NCBI GenBank assembly: GCA_025363385.1
Contig: JANYEA010000117.1
Location: 50,067 to 114,066 of the forward strand
Source: Bacteroidota bacterium
Lineage (GTDB): Bacteria; Bacteroidota; Bacteroidia; Chitinophagales; Chitinophagaceae
DNA length: 64,000 nucleotides
Direction of reading: 5' to 3'
The notes under the pieces: model-generated
What the model saw: only the letters and a program-made list of their open reading frames with translations
What the model was told of the DNA's origin: nothing
Database searches by the model: none
Part shown: positions 26,910 through 37,537 of the stretch, one piece after another
How the letters are laid out: every line of letters begins with the position of its first letter
Position numbering within the stretch: position 1 is the first letter of the stretch
Translations under genes and position numbers: made by a program

Positions 26910-29888
26910 ATGAAAAAGATTTTCTTATTTATAGTTGTTGCAATTGTTTTTGTAAGTAGCCATGCGCAAGACATTCCTTATACAAATTGTACTAACTGCT
27001 GGAATAGCGATTCATTAGGAAACCATCGAGTGGTATTGTTGGTTGAAAATGATCATGAAGTAGTAAAAGTAATAATCCCTTGGAGAAGAAGAGATGATCA
27101 TCCAGAGAATAAACGCATCATCATACAAGACGCAAAAACTTCCCGAAAAATTTTAAATCATATCGAAAAATCCATTAGCAGAGAATCTGGAGAAATTTAC
27201 TTCGAAGCCATATCTGGAAAAGGTATTTACTATATCTACTATCTCCCACTTAAAAATGAAGGTCGATCCAATTACCCCAGAGGCGTTTACTTAAAACCTG
27301 AGAATACAGCAGAAACAAATTGGTCTTACAATAATACTGCTGATGCCAAAGTGCAGGCATTTGAATCTATCAATGAAATGAATAGTTTTTATCCAATGGA
27401 AGTGATTGCTACTAAATCAGAAACTGCATCAATCATCGAAAAATCAAATAACAAAGACTTTATCGTATTCCCGGAAGATCGATTACACCCGATTAAAATG
27501 ACAAAAGATCTTCCCAAAAAATGGATCGATGCAGGTATTCAAAATCGATTGACGGGAAATGCTGATAAAGGAGAATGGTTTGCATTTCAATTGGGATTAT
27601 TAGCCTTGAAAGATCAATCGTCAATAGAAATCAATTTCTCTGATCTGAAAAATACTACTGGAAATAGTATTCCCGCTAAACAATTGAGTTGCATTAATTT
27701 AACTGGCACCACCTACGATGCAAAGCCATTGAAAAAAATCGTGGCTGTGAATGCCGGAAATATTCAAGCATTCTGGTGTGGAGTGGAAGTTCCCAAAACC
27801 GCAACAGCAGGCACTTATACAGGAACCATCAGTATTGGAAATAAAGAAAAGAAAAGAAAAATTCAGTTTCAATTAATAGTAAGCAATTCGGTAGCCAAAA
27901 ATGCAGGCGAAAATGAACCCTGGAAACAAACCCGTTTAAAATGGCTGAACTCTACTCTGGCACAAGAGAATAAAGTGATTGCGCCATATATTCCCATCAA
28001 ACAAAATAAAAACGAACTCAGCATCCTCGGTAGAAAAATAGTGTTGAATAATGATGGTTTACCAAAACAAGTTCAAACATATTTCAATTCAGAAATGACC
28101 GACTTGGTTGCTACTCCAAAAAATATTCTGACAAGTCCCATTCGTTTTATTTACGATTATTCAAATAATGCGAAATTAAAAACAGCAGCTCTTACCTACA
28201 CAGAAACCAAAGAAGGAAAGATTAGTTGGGAATCGCTGAGCAAAAACAATCAGCTAACCATGTTGGTAAAAGGCTCTTTAGAATTTGATGGAATGATGGT
28301 ATATGATGTTACCGTTACTGCACTAAATGATCTTAGTTTGAATAATATTGGTATGGAAATTCCATTTACCAAAGAATCTTCCAGATATATGATGGGACTC
28401 GGACAAAAAGGTGGTAAAAGACCCAGCACATTTAATTGGAAATGGGAAGTAGCCACCAAAAACCAGGATGGTGCATGGATTGGTGATGTGAATGCAGGTT
28501 TGCAATACAGCTTGCGCGACGAAAATTATGTGCGTCCACTTAATACCAATTTCTATTTACAAAAACCATTGTTATTGCCTACATCATGGGGTAATCAAAA
28601 CAAAGGAACAGTAAGCATTGAAGAAATGAACAACACTGCGATAGTTAAAAATTATAGCGGTGCACGTGATATGAAAAAGGGCGAGTCTCTTCATTATAAT
28701 TTCACTTTACTTATCACTCCATTCCATACCATTAATACCGATTTTCAATGGGGTGCCCGTTTCTTCCACGCATACAAACCAATCGATACTATCAAACAAA
28801 CGGGTGCAACTATTATCAATATTCACCACGCCAATGCCATAAATCCCTGGATTAACTATCCATTCATTGAGCACAAGAAAATGAAATCATTCATTGATTC
28901 TGCACACGTGGCTGGATTAAAAGTAAAAATCTATAACACAGTTCGTGAACTATCTAATCACGCATATGAAACATTCCCATTGAGAAGTTTAGGGCATGAA
29001 ATTTACAGCACAGGAAAAGGTGGTGGTTATAGCTGGTTACAAGAACACGTGAGCGATGATTATATTCCTGCATGGTTTGTACCAGAAATCAAAGACGCTG
29101 CCATCGTTAATAGTGGTATGAGCAGGTGGCATAATTATTATGTAGAGGGCATGAACTGGCTGGTAAACAATGTGGGTATCGATGGCATCTATCTCGACGA
29201 TGTAGCTTTCGATCGCATCACTATGAAACGCATCAAGCGTGTGTTAACACATGATGGACACCCAGGAATCATTGACTTGCATTCAGCGAATCAATTCAAT
29301 AAAAATGATGGCTTTAACAATAGTGCCAACTTATACATGGAGCACTTCCCTTACTTAAATAAATTGTGGTTCGGCGAATATTTCGATTATGAAAAGAATT
29401 CTCCCGATTTCTTCTTAACAGAAGTAAGCGGTATTCCTTTTGGCCTAATGGGCGAAATGTTAGAAGGGGGTGGTAATCCCTATCGCGGTATGCTGTATGG
29501 AATGACGAATCGTATGCCCTGGAGCGATGGTGCCGATCCAAGATCTATCTGGAAAGTATGGGCAGATTTTGGCATGAAGGGTTCAAAGATGATTGGTTAC
29601 TGGAGTGAAAATGTTCCAGTAAAAACAAATAAAGAATCTGTGATAGCTACTGTGTATAAAAAAGAAAAATCAGTACTGATTTCAATTGCCAGTTGGTCTG
29701 ATCAAACAGAACAAGTGCAATTAAAGATTGATTGGAAAAAAATGGGTATCGACGTAAATAAAGCAATTGTAACATTACCCATCATGAAAGGATTTCAAAA
29801 GGGTGATCAATTAAAAATGACTAATGGTCAGATCGAACCTATTTCCATTGAAAAAGGAAAAGGGGTAATCATTTGGATCAAGGAATAA
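26910..29888 (+). CDS. Exported glycoside hydrolase-like protein (DUF6067-type)
   Basis: The 992-aa product has a signal peptide (about 1-19). An N-terminal beta-rich region (about 100-340) resembles the N-terminal domain of GH123-like proteins. A central beta-sandwich follows, and then a TIM-barrel-like part (about 640-960) with GIDGIYLDDVAFDR (carboxylates on a strand end, typical of retaining clan hydrolases) and a FLTEVSGIPFG segment. I assign it to DUF6067 from memory of these features. Substrate unknown. It is followed after 10 bp by a DUF5107-TPR gene, a common pairing in saccharolytic Bacteroidota. Confidence 0.65.
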   Translation: MKKIFLFIVVAIVFVSSHAQDIPYTNCTNCWNSDSLGNHRVVLLVENDHEVVKVIIPWRRRDDHPENKRIIIQDAKTSRKILNHIEKSISRESGEIYFEAISGKGIYYIYYLPLKNEGRSNYPRGVYLKPENTAETNWSYNNTADAKVQAFESINEMNSFYPMEVIATKSETASIIEKSNNKDFIVFPEDRLHPIKMTKDLPKKWIDAGIQNRLTGNADKGEWFAFQLGLLALKDQSSIEINFSDLKNTTGNSIPAKQLSCINLTGTTYDAKPLKKIVAVNAGNIQAFWCGVEVPKTATAGTYTGTISIGNKEKKRKIQFQLIVSNSVAKNAGENEPWKQTRLKWLNSTLAQENKVIAPYIPIKQNKNELSILGRKIVLNNDGLPKQVQTYFNSEMTDLVATPKNILTSPIRFIYDYSNNAKLKTAALTYTETKEGKISWESLSKNNQLTMLVKGSLEFDGMMVYDVTVTALNDLSLNNIGMEIPFTKESSRYMMGLGQKGGKRPSTFNWKWEVATKNQDGAWIGDVNAGLQYSLRDENYVRPLNTNFYLQKPLLLPTSWGNQNKGTVSIEEMNNTAIVKNYSGARDMKKGESLHYNFTLLITPFHTINTDFQWGARFFHAYKPIDTIKQTGATIINIHHANAINPWINYPFIEHKKMKSFIDSAHVAGLKVKIYNTVRELSNHAYETFPLRSLGHEIYSTGKGGGYSWLQEHVSDDYIPAWFVPEIKDAAIVNSGMSRWHNYYVEGMNWLVNNVGIDGIYLDDVAFDRITMKRIKRVLTHDGHPGIIDLHSANQFNKNDGFNNSANLYMEHFPYLNKLWFGEYFDYEKNSPDFFLTEVSGIPFGLMGEMLEGGGNPYRGMLYGMTNRMPWSDGADPRSIWKVWADFGMKGSKMIGYWSENVPVKTNKESVIATVYKKEKSVLISIASWSDQTEQVQLKIDWKKMGIDVNKAIVTLPIMKGFQKGDQLKMTNGQIEPISIEKGKGVIIWIKE

Positions 29889-29898
29889 AATAAAAAAG

Positions 29899-32805
29899 AT
29901 GAAAAGAAAATTCTGGTTAGGTTTCCTGGCACTTTCGATGCATGTTGTAAACGCACAACAAACTGTTAGCGTAAAAGAATACCAAAAAGAATTTACAACC
30001 TATCCATTTTCTGATCCAGATCCTGTGCCTAACTTCTCGGCCATCTATCCTTATTTCCGTTTTGATGGATTTACAGATCAGCCTATTCAGAAAAAATGGA
30101 AGGTCATTGAAATAGAAAACGAATTTATCAAGATTCTTATCCTTCCTGAAATTGGTGGAAAGATCTGGGCAGCTATTGATAAAAAAACGGATAAGCCCTT
30201 TCTATATTATAACCATGCCGTAAAGTTTAGAGATGTAGCGTTGCGTGGTCCATGGACCAGCGGCGGACTTGAAGCCAATTATGGCATCATTGGTCACACC
30301 CCCAATTGTGCCACTCCCGTTGATTATACCATCTTGAAAAAAGCAGATGGTAGTATCAGTTGTGTAATTGGTGGGTTAGATTTGTTATCATCCACTAACT
30401 GGCGTTTAGATATCAATCTCGAAAAAGACAAAGCCTATTTCACCACCAGTTCTTTTTGGTATAACACCACTCCAAACCAACAACCCTATTATCACTGGAT
30501 GAACGCGGGTTTAAAAGCAGATGGGAATTTAGAATTCATATATCCAGGCAATAAATACCTCGGACATAACGGAGAGTATAACGATTGGCCCATCAATAAA
30601 TCTAACGGCAAGAATCTTGCATTTTATAATAACAATAATTTCGGTGGCTATAAATCCTATCATGTGTTTGGCGCCTACACCAATTTCTTTGGCGGTTATT
30701 ATCACGATGATGATTTTGGCATGGTGCGTTATGCCAATCATAATGATAAGGCAGGAAAGAAAATCTGGATCTGGGGCTTATCCCGCCAAGGAATGATCTG
30801 GGAAAAATACCTGACTGATACAGACAAGCAATATGTGGAAGTACAATCAGGACGCATGTTTAACCAGAACGCAGAGCAGAGTACTTTCAGTCCTTTCAAA
30901 CATAGATCCTTCGAACCTTATGCCACAGATACCTGGAAGGAGTATTGGTATGGGGTACAAAAAACAAAAGGCATTAGCGCTGCAACTGATTATGGTGCTG
31001 TGAATTTGGTAGATGAAAATGGTAAGTTAAAAATCTATCTCTTCCCTGTAAAAAATATCAACGACGAATTGTTGATCACACAAAATGGAAAAACCATCTA
31101 CCAAAAAAATGTTGCTCTGGCACCGCAACAAAATTTTGAAGACAGTATTGTGCTAGACAAAGCAGCTGGAAAAATTGAATTCAGTTTAGGTGCTAAAAAG
31201 TTAAATTATAATTCCGATCCTTCAACAGCATATATAAGCCGACCAGTAGAAACACCCAAAGATTTTAATTGGAAAACAGCTTATGGAAATTACCTGCAAG
31301 GAAAAGAATTGATGGATCAAAGGCAGTATCCTGCTGCCACAATAAAATTAGAAACATCTGTAAAACTGGATAGTAATTTTTTACCAAGCTTAGTAAAGTA
31401 TGCCGAATTAAAATGGTTGAACTTTCAATATCCTGACGCGCTCAAACTTTTACAAAGAGCCTTGAGTATTGATGCACACGATGGTGCCGCAAATTATTAT
31501 TATGGATTGGTGCAAAATGCAATGTACAATACAATAGATGCGATGGACGGTTTTGACCTTGCTTCCTTATCTCCAGAATACCGTGGTGCTGCATATACAG
31601 AATTGGCAAAAATCTATTGTAATAAAAAAGATTTTCAAAAATCTATCAGTTATAGCAAAGAAGCACTCGTACAAAATGCACATAATATCAAAGCATTGGA
31701 ACTACAAGCAATAAATGAAAGATTATTAAAAGATTCAATGGCAGCTAAAAGCACATGGAATCAAATTATAGCGTTAGATCCATTAAATCATACAGTGGAT
31801 TTTGAAAATTTTCTCACAAAACCATCTGAAGCAACTTTCCAACAATTTAAAAATAATCTACACAACGAAATGCCTGCAGAGAATTATTTAGAACTAGCTG
31901 CAACCTATCGTGAACTCGGATTGTTGGAAGATGCAGAACAAGCGGTAAGATTTTGCGAGAACAATACAATTGCTAAATACTGGAATGCCTACTTTTTAAT
32001 GCTCCAAAAAAAGCCTTACGAAAAAGCTTTAGAAGAAGCTAATGCAGCAAGTCCTGACTTTGTTTTTCCTTCTCGCAGATTAGATCTGGAAGTGTTTAAC
32101 TGGACATTAATAAAAGGTCAATCCTGGAAGCCGGTCTATTATGCTGCATTGCTTTTAAAAAGTAAGAATACAAATGAGGAAGCCATCATCAAACTATTTG
32201 ATGCATTTACTGGCGAAATGGTAAAAGAACATGGAGTAGTTATTGACTATGCACCTTTTTATGCTACCCGATCTAAAATATATGCCACTAAATTTCCTGA
32301 AAAGGCTAAAGCTGATCTGCAAAAAGCAATTAGTCTGGATAAGGAAGGCTGGCGTTATTATAAAACGCTCACAGAATTATACAATCAGCAAAAGCAATAC
32401 AAAGAAGCATTAAAAACTATTGAACCATTTTATATTAGACATCCTCAACAGTATATCATTGGAATGCTTTATGCAAAAACATTGTTGTTCAATAATCAAT
32501 ATGCTGCAGCTGACAATTTATTAACTGGTTTACAAATTATCCCATTCGAAGGTTCCACACAGGGTCATGAATTATATCGTCAGGCTAAATTGATGCAGGC
32601 ATTAGAAGCCATTGAAAAAAATGAAAGCACAAAAGCCATTGCATTAGTAAACCAGGCAAAAGAATATCCCGAAAATTTAGGTGCCGGCAAACCTTATGAT
32701 GCGGATATCGATACCAAATTAGAAGACAGAATCCTGTTTGCAGCTAAGCAAAAGCCAGCAGTAAAAGAGATTAACGCACTGAAAAAATTAGTAATTAAAA
32801 AATAA
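29899..32805 (+). CDS. Exported DUF5107 and TPR domain protein
   Basis: The 968-aa product has a signal peptide (about 1-20). A DUF5107 domain follows (about 45-340); this is a galactose-mutarotase-like beta-sandwich recognised by the LPEIGGKIW segment, the NYGIIGHTPN segment and the YYHWMNAG strand. The C-terminal half (about 470-940) is made of helical TPR repeats, for example NYYYGLVQNAM and YTELAKIYCN. Such proteins probably bind or epimerise sugars and assemble with partners through the TPRs. It is the second gene of an operon with the DUF6067 protein and is convergent with the GH36-like gene. Confidence 0.75.
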   Translation: MKRKFWLGFLALSMHVVNAQQTVSVKEYQKEFTTYPFSDPDPVPNFSAIYPYFRFDGFTDQPIQKKWKVIEIENEFIKILILPEIGGKIWAAIDKKTDKPFLYYNHAVKFRDVALRGPWTSGGLEANYGIIGHTPNCATPVDYTILKKADGSISCVIGGLDLLSSTNWRLDINLEKDKAYFTTSSFWYNTTPNQQPYYHWMNAGLKADGNLEFIYPGNKYLGHNGEYNDWPINKSNGKNLAFYNNNNFGGYKSYHVFGAYTNFFGGYYHDDDFGMVRYANHNDKAGKKIWIWGLSRQGMIWEKYLTDTDKQYVEVQSGRMFNQNAEQSTFSPFKHRSFEPYATDTWKEYWYGVQKTKGISAATDYGAVNLVDENGKLKIYLFPVKNINDELLITQNGKTIYQKNVALAPQQNFEDSIVLDKAAGKIEFSLGAKKLNYNSDPSTAYISRPVETPKDFNWKTAYGNYLQGKELMDQRQYPAATIKLETSVKLDSNFLPSLVKYAELKWLNFQYPDALKLLQRALSIDAHDGAANYYYGLVQNAMYNTIDAMDGFDLASLSPEYRGAAYTELAKIYCNKKDFQKSISYSKEALVQNAHNIKALELQAINERLLKDSMAAKSTWNQIIALDPLNHTVDFENFLTKPSEATFQQFKNNLHNEMPAENYLELAATYRELGLLEDAEQAVRFCENNTIAKYWNAYFLMLQKKPYEKALEEANAASPDFVFPSRRLDLEVFNWTLIKGQSWKPVYYAALLLKSKNTNEEAIIKLFDAFTGEMVKEHGVVIDYAPFYATRSKIYATKFPEKAKADLQKAISLDKEGWRYYKTLTELYNQQKQYKEALKTIEPFYIRHPQQYIIGMLYAKTLLFNNQYAAADNLLTGLQIIPFEGSTQGHELYRQAKLMQALEAIEKNESTKAIALVNQAKEYPENLGAGKPYDADIDTKLEDRILFAAKQKPAVKEINALKKLVIKK

Positions 32806-32808
32806 AAA

Positions 32809-34893
32809 TTATTGATAATTGATCTCCCATTGAATGGCAGCAGCATCAGCAGATAGAAAACTAATTTTTCGAATCTCGCCCGACTTGGTATTTTCAATCA
32901 AAGGAGCTCCAATACTTCTCACTTCTTTAATTTGAGTGCCGGCAGGCTCATATATATAAATTGTATACAGATCATTGGCTACCAAATTACTCGTTCCGGT
33001 TAAACGTTTGTTGTTCCATTGCAATTTTTCCAATTCCAAAGCACCACAGCTAATATGCCTGTTAGTGGCTAATAATTGCGGATGTGATTGTTTTTCTCTG
33101 AAACAAAAAACCTGACAATTAAAAGCCGTATCAATTGCCCCAGGAACAAATTGTTTGGTTTGAATACCCCTGAATTCTTTGCTCCAGAATTCAAATACCA
33201 AATATTCTTTCTTCGAATCCAATCCTAGATCTTTCAAAGGAATTAGTTTATCTCTTTCATCCAACCTTCCCAGTACCGTCCAGTTTTCATAAGACTTATT
33301 GATATCCATTTGAAACAAACCGGTAGTAGTAGTTGTGCTGGCATCAAAAGGTCTCGGACCAGAACCACTCATCTCTGTTTCAACTTGTGCTATCATACTG
33401 GATCTCGATAGATCTACATCATACACTTGACCAGGACTTGTGATCAATACTGGAATCGATCGGATAGCAGCATCGATTAAATTTGATTTTTCATACAACT
33501 CAGGTTGATCCGTAAGCATGAACAAAGAGCCCGTTAAAGATGTAGCCGTACAACTTCTATACGCTTCTTTAGCAGAGAGCACAATATGATCGGGATCATT
33601 ACGCCAGATGATATTATTGTATGAATTGAATTGTGCCAAGCCCGCATAACTATATCCATCATTACCAATTCTGCATCCATCTGCCAGGCCCACTAATTCC
33701 GGACGAATACCCCAGCATGCCATTAAAAATTTATCCTTACCAATTTGATTACGCACCTCCTTCACCACATTTCTATAAGCTTCATTTTTATTACTCTTTT
33801 CGCGTTGCAAGTCCTTACTAAAAGTATTATACCCCTCGTATTTCAAATGACGCAATGCATCCAGTTTAAAATATTGCCATCCCTCTTTATTAAACTCTGC
33901 ATAGATTGGCTTAATCAATTGATCAATGGTTGCTTTATTCGCGCCATTCATCACATAGCCTACCCAATTTCCTAATGCTACTTCGTTATTCGCTGTTTTA
34001 ATAAATAAATCCTTATGCTGATACGCCGCAGCAGAATCTGCAAAAGAAACATTGGTCCAGATACCCGGCTGAAATCCCTTTGATGAAATATACTTTGCCA
34101 GATTACCCATACCATTAGGAAATTTTTTATTCGCATGGATCCAGGTGTCGGGCATCCCAATGGGCACTTGTTGATAGCCATCATCAATTTGTATATAGTC
34201 TAACCCGTACTTTTTTAGTTTGGTCGACAACACATCCGCAGTACGATGCATATCCGCTTCAGTAACTTGATCGAAATAAGCAAACCAGCTACACCAGCCC
34301 ACTACCGGTTTTTTCCAGATCTGATATTCTTTAGGTTTGAAATAGCTAAGACCTCTGTGTTGCTGATAGTACCTGGGTTTGAAGCGAATGATGAGTTCTG
34401 ATTTTACTACCTGAACCTGATACAAATTATTTTCCTGTGGTTGCATGCTAAAAGCCGGAGAAGCGGCATCAAATGATAATAACCAGTCTTCATTTCTATT
34501 GTACACAGCGTTATTGAGTAAATTAAAACTCTTACCCACCGTATGCCGTACAATACTCAATCCTTCATTCAACCGATCACTCTCACAAGCAATCGATCCT
34601 TCATCAGCAATTACAATTGCCTTGAAACTAAATTTTTTAAAATCTGCCGGCACCAAAGAAATGGTTTGGTATTGCGCATTGTTTAAAACAGAATGGTGTT
34701 CGTGAATTTGTAATTTCGAATCATTGCCCGAGACCACCGCTTTCAAGATCAGTTTGTTCTGTACAGTAAAAAATACAGAATCTTTTCGTAGGGTTACCTG
34801 AATGGTTTCTTGTGCATATAATGGACATATGCCTAATAAACTATACAATGAGAAAGTAACGAATGCAGTTTTCCAGAGTGCCTGATATTTCAT
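32809..34893 (-). CDS. Exported clan GH-D alpha-galactosidase-like hydrolase (GH36-related)
   Basis: Predicted secreted retaining glycosidase of 694 aa with a signal peptide ending PLYAQ (about residue 27). A beta domain (about 30-190) precedes the catalytic TIM barrel (about 195-520), and a C-terminal beta domain follows. Barrel landmarks are GWCSW, IDDGYQ, the nucleophile motif FKLDALRH with Asp345, and the acid/base motif RIGNDGYS with Asp412. The motifs place it in clan GH-D; it is shorter than classical GH36 and could belong to a related subfamily with another substrate. It is convergent with the DUF5107 gene (3 bp apart) and divergent from the beta-lactamase-like gene. Confidence 0.8.
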   Translation of the reverse strand: MKYQALWKTAFVTFSLYSLLGICPLYAQETIQVTLRKDSVFFTVQNKLILKAVVSGNDSKLQIHEHHSVLNNAQYQTISLVPADFKKFSFKAIVIADEGSIACESDRLNEGLSIVRHTVGKSFNLLNNAVYNRNEDWLLSFDAASPAFSMQPQENNLYQVQVVKSELIIRFKPRYYQQHRGLSYFKPKEYQIWKKPVVGWCSWFAYFDQVTEADMHRTADVLSTKLKKYGLDYIQIDDGYQQVPIGMPDTWIHANKKFPNGMGNLAKYISSKGFQPGIWTNVSFADSAAAYQHKDLFIKTANNEVALGNWVGYVMNGANKATIDQLIKPIYAEFNKEGWQYFKLDALRHLKYEGYNTFSKDLQREKSNKNEAYRNVVKEVRNQIGKDKFLMACWGIRPELVGLADGCRIGNDGYSYAGLAQFNSYNNIIWRNDPDHIVLSAKEAYRSCTATSLTGSLFMLTDQPELYEKSNLIDAAIRSIPVLITSPGQVYDVDLSRSSMIAQVETEMSGSGPRPFDASTTTTTGLFQMDINKSYENWTVLGRLDERDKLIPLKDLGLDSKKEYLVFEFWSKEFRGIQTKQFVPGAIDTAFNCQVFCFREKQSHPQLLATNRHISCGALELEKLQWNNKRLTGTSNLVANDLYTIYIYEPAGTQIKEVRSIGAPLIENTKSGEIRKISFLSADAAAIQWEINYQ

Positions 34894-34935
34894 ACCTTAA
34901 ATTTAGAAAAAGAAAATTAATCATAATAATTAGCA

Positions 34936-36510
34936 ATGAAAAAATCATCTATGAAATATGTATGGAGTCTGGTCTACTTCATAACAGTATTTACTATTTC
35001 TGCAGAGGCGCAAGTTTTATCAGGTAAACAAATCGACTCATTGGTAGAACTCACTTTAAAAACATTTGACGTGCCTGGTATTTCTGTGGGCATAGTAAAA
35101 GATGGCAAATTAATTCATGCCAAAGGCTATGGTGTAGCGAATTTAAAAACAGGCAAAAAAGTAGACGAAAATACTTTGTTTGGAATTGCCTCCAATAGCA
35201 AATCTTATACTGCCGCTGCATTAGGCATATTAGTAGACGAGGGCAAGATTAAATGGGATGATAAGGTTACCGACTATATCCCTGAATTTAAAATGTATAA
35301 TCCCTATGTTACAGAAGAATTTACCATTCGAGATTTGCTCACACATAGAAGTGGATTGGGCTTGGGAGCGGGAGATCTGATGATGTTTCCAGATCAAAGT
35401 GATTTTACGAAGAAAGATATCATCCATAATTTAAGGTACCTCAAACAAGTTTCCAGCTTTAGAACTAAATACGATTATGATAATAATTTGTACATCGTGG
35501 CAGGTGAGGTGGTTGCCAAAGCATCTGGTATAAGCTGGGAAGATTTTATAGAACAAAGGATCATGCAACCACTGGGTTTTAAAAGCAGTGCAGCATCTAT
35601 CACCCGTTTAAAAGACAGAAGCAATAGTATACGACCACACGCACCCGTAAATGGAAAAGTAGAAACCATCGATATCGATTGGAGCGAAACTGCCAACGCT
35701 GCTGGTGGCATCTGGAGTAATATTATTGATGAAAGCAAGTGGGTGATCCTGCAAATGAACCACGGAAAATATGGCGATAGTTTAAAACAAAAATTATTTA
35801 GCGAAGATGTGCACGAAGAAATGTGGAGTGCTCAAACCAATATCGGCGCAAGAGCTTTCCCGCCTTATAATACTCATTTTGCTGCTTATGGGCTAGGTTG
35901 GTTTTTGAGCGATGTGAAAGGATATAAACAAGTAACACATACTGGCGGATTAGCAGGTATTGTAACGCAAGTATTGATGATCCCTGAAATTAATTTAGGA
36001 ATCATCGTATTCACCAATCAGCAGTCTGGCGCGGCTTTCAGTGCTATCAGCAATACCATCAAAGACGGATATCTGGGTGTTACAGGCTACGATTGGGTAA
36101 AGCGGTATGCAGATCGAGTTGCTAAAGGAGATGCGGAAGCTAAAAAAATTAATGATGAAGTAGCAGCCACCATTGATGCACAAAGTAAAGCCAATAACGG
36201 CAAGTTCAATGTGGAGCCTTATATTGGTAAATACAGTGATCAATGGTTTGGAGAAGTAGAGATTTCAGTGAAAGATGGCAAGCCTTGGTTCGCATCAAAA
36301 AGATCTCCTAAACTAAGTGGAGAACTATTCCCTTATAAAGGCAATACTTTAATTGTAAGGTGGACAGATCGCAGTATGGATGCAGATGCATTTGTCATGT
36401 TTAGTACCGATAAAGATGGCAAACCATCAGGTATTAAAATGAATGCGATATCACCTCTCACCGATTTCAGTTTCGATTTTCAGGATCTTGACTTTAAGAA
36501 AACGCTTTAA
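34936..36510 (+). CDS. Exported serine beta-lactamase-like hydrolase (class C/PBP family)
   Basis: Signal peptide about 1-25. The beta-lactamase fold (about 30-380) shows the SxxK motif SNSK (Ser86, Lys89), a YDYDNN stretch supplying the Y-x-N motif, and the HTGG triad motif. A C-terminal beta domain (about 410-520) matches the DUF3471 type. Members are mostly peptidases or esterases acting on D-amino-acid peptides rather than resistance enzymes. The 524-aa length is normal for this two-domain form. The 42 bp shared with the divergent GH36-like gene must hold both promoters. Confidence 0.87.
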   Translation: MKKSSMKYVWSLVYFITVFTISAEAQVLSGKQIDSLVELTLKTFDVPGISVGIVKDGKLIHAKGYGVANLKTGKKVDENTLFGIASNSKSYTAAALGILVDEGKIKWDDKVTDYIPEFKMYNPYVTEEFTIRDLLTHRSGLGLGAGDLMMFPDQSDFTKKDIIHNLRYLKQVSSFRTKYDYDNNLYIVAGEVVAKASGISWEDFIEQRIMQPLGFKSSAASITRLKDRSNSIRPHAPVNGKVETIDIDWSETANAAGGIWSNIIDESKWVILQMNHGKYGDSLKQKLFSEDVHEEMWSAQTNIGARAFPPYNTHFAAYGLGWFLSDVKGYKQVTHTGGLAGIVTQVLMIPEINLGIIVFTNQQSGAAFSAISNTIKDGYLGVTGYDWVKRYADRVAKGDAEAKKINDEVAATIDAQSKANNGKFNVEPYIGKYSDQWFGEVEISVKDGKPWFASKRSPKLSGELFPYKGNTLIVRWTDRSMDADAFVMFSTDKDGKPSGIKMNAISPLTDFSFDFQDLDFKKTL

Positions 36511-36515
36511 TACAC

Positions 36516-36761
36516 ATGAATCAAACCACAAAATAAATTCGGGGATCTTATACCCCAATGCAACCATTTATTTTTTCCTGGCATTGGTAGTTACCTGGTT
36601 TGGTTTTTCGCAATATTATTTTTAGATGATAAAAAAAAGGTACTATCTATCTGCCTTATAAAATAGCGTTGTTACTATTTTTGATACAATTGATCAGTTT
36701 GAATTTTGTGGGACAATGGAATTGGTGGAGTGATCTCATGTTGAAATATGCATCAATCTAA
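36516..36761 (+). pseudogene. Remnant of a small polytopic membrane protein gene
   Basis: Conceptual translation gives two pieces of one membrane protein. The first has a hydrophobic helix (segment FFLALVVTWFGFSQ, ending at a stop at 36623-36625). The second (36657-36761) reads YKIALLLFLIQLISLNFVG and then a tryptophan-rich tail to a stop. They lie in different frames and the middle of the protein is missing. An ATG at 36516 starts a 6-codon frame that is closed by a TAA. It reads as a gene decayed by an internal deletion and frameshifts. Its 3' end overlaps the stop of the SRAP gene on the other strand. Confidence 0.6.
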
Positions 36762-37526
36762 CGCTGGTAAATATTCCCAGACATAGGGTTCAATTTTTTG
36801 TTTGCCATCTGGCCTTTCTTTTGAGGATCGAATCGTAAATACAGGCCAGGTTTCTAATTCAGCTGCAGACAATTCGTAATTCAAAATGGTTTGCATTCTT
36901 TCGGTAGTTAAATCGGATCCAATCCATTCTTTGGCCAGATCAATGGGAAGAAACAGGGGCATACGCCATTTATTATCGCCATCATTGTGGATCTGTTTCA
37001 TTAAGTCATTCGCAGCTCTTGTAATCAGGGTGTAGGTCCATCTTTTTTCCAATTCACCTCTTTCGGTATTCGGCAGTTCAGCCACAGAATACAAACCAGG
37101 TAAATAAAAAAGATCTGAATTTTTTTGATGAATAAAATAAGGAACTTTCTTCGTCCATTTTTCAATCTTACGATGTTCAAATATGCCAGTTACTGGTATC
37201 AAGCATCTACGATTTCTAATTTTGAACCAGTAGCTGGAAGTATCCCCAAAAATCCTTTCGCTGCGTGCATTGAGCATATTTGACCTTTGTTTCAGGAAAG
37301 CCTTTTCATCTTTAATATAATAAGGAATACAACCCCATTCCATCAATTTCACATGCAGCAGTTGGTCTTCTCTATTTTGATATATAATAGGATGTTCGCC
37401 AAATGAATGCCCTACGATATGCATCGATGCATTATAATTAATTTGCAACTGTTCGTCAAACTCAATGGCAGGAAACTGTTCTACAATGGCTGCAAGTTTT
37501 GCTAAAAAGGAAAGGTCGAAACACAT
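36753..37526 (-). CDS. SRAP/YedK-like abasic-site DNA-protein crosslink protein
   Basis: SRAP (SOS response-associated peptidase, HMCES/YedK) proteins shield abasic sites in single-stranded DNA through a covalent link to Cys2. Here Cys2 is present right after the initiator Met. Asn86 in the NARSE motif, Glu117 in the VTGIFEH segment and His180 before the WRMP motif fit the other catalytic positions. In YedK the His is two residues from RMP; here a 7-residue insert (NDGDNKW) separates them. At 257 aa it is otherwise normal. It starts 11 bp after hipA and is the third gene of the hipB-hipA operon, an unusual setting. Confidence 0.85.
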   Translation of the reverse strand: MCFDLSFLAKLAAIVEQFPAIEFDEQLQINYNASMHIVGHSFGEHPIIYQNREDQLLHVKLMEWGCIPYYIKDEKAFLKQRSNMLNARSERIFGDTSSYWFKIRNRRCLIPVTGIFEHRKIEKWTKKVPYFIHQKNSDLFYLPGLYSVAELPNTERGELEKRWTYTLITRAANDLMKQIHNDGDNKWRMPLFLPIDLAKEWIGSDLTTERMQTILNYELSAAELETWPVFTIRSSKERPDGKQKIEPYVWEYLPALD

Positions 37527-37537
37527 GTTTTAAATTT

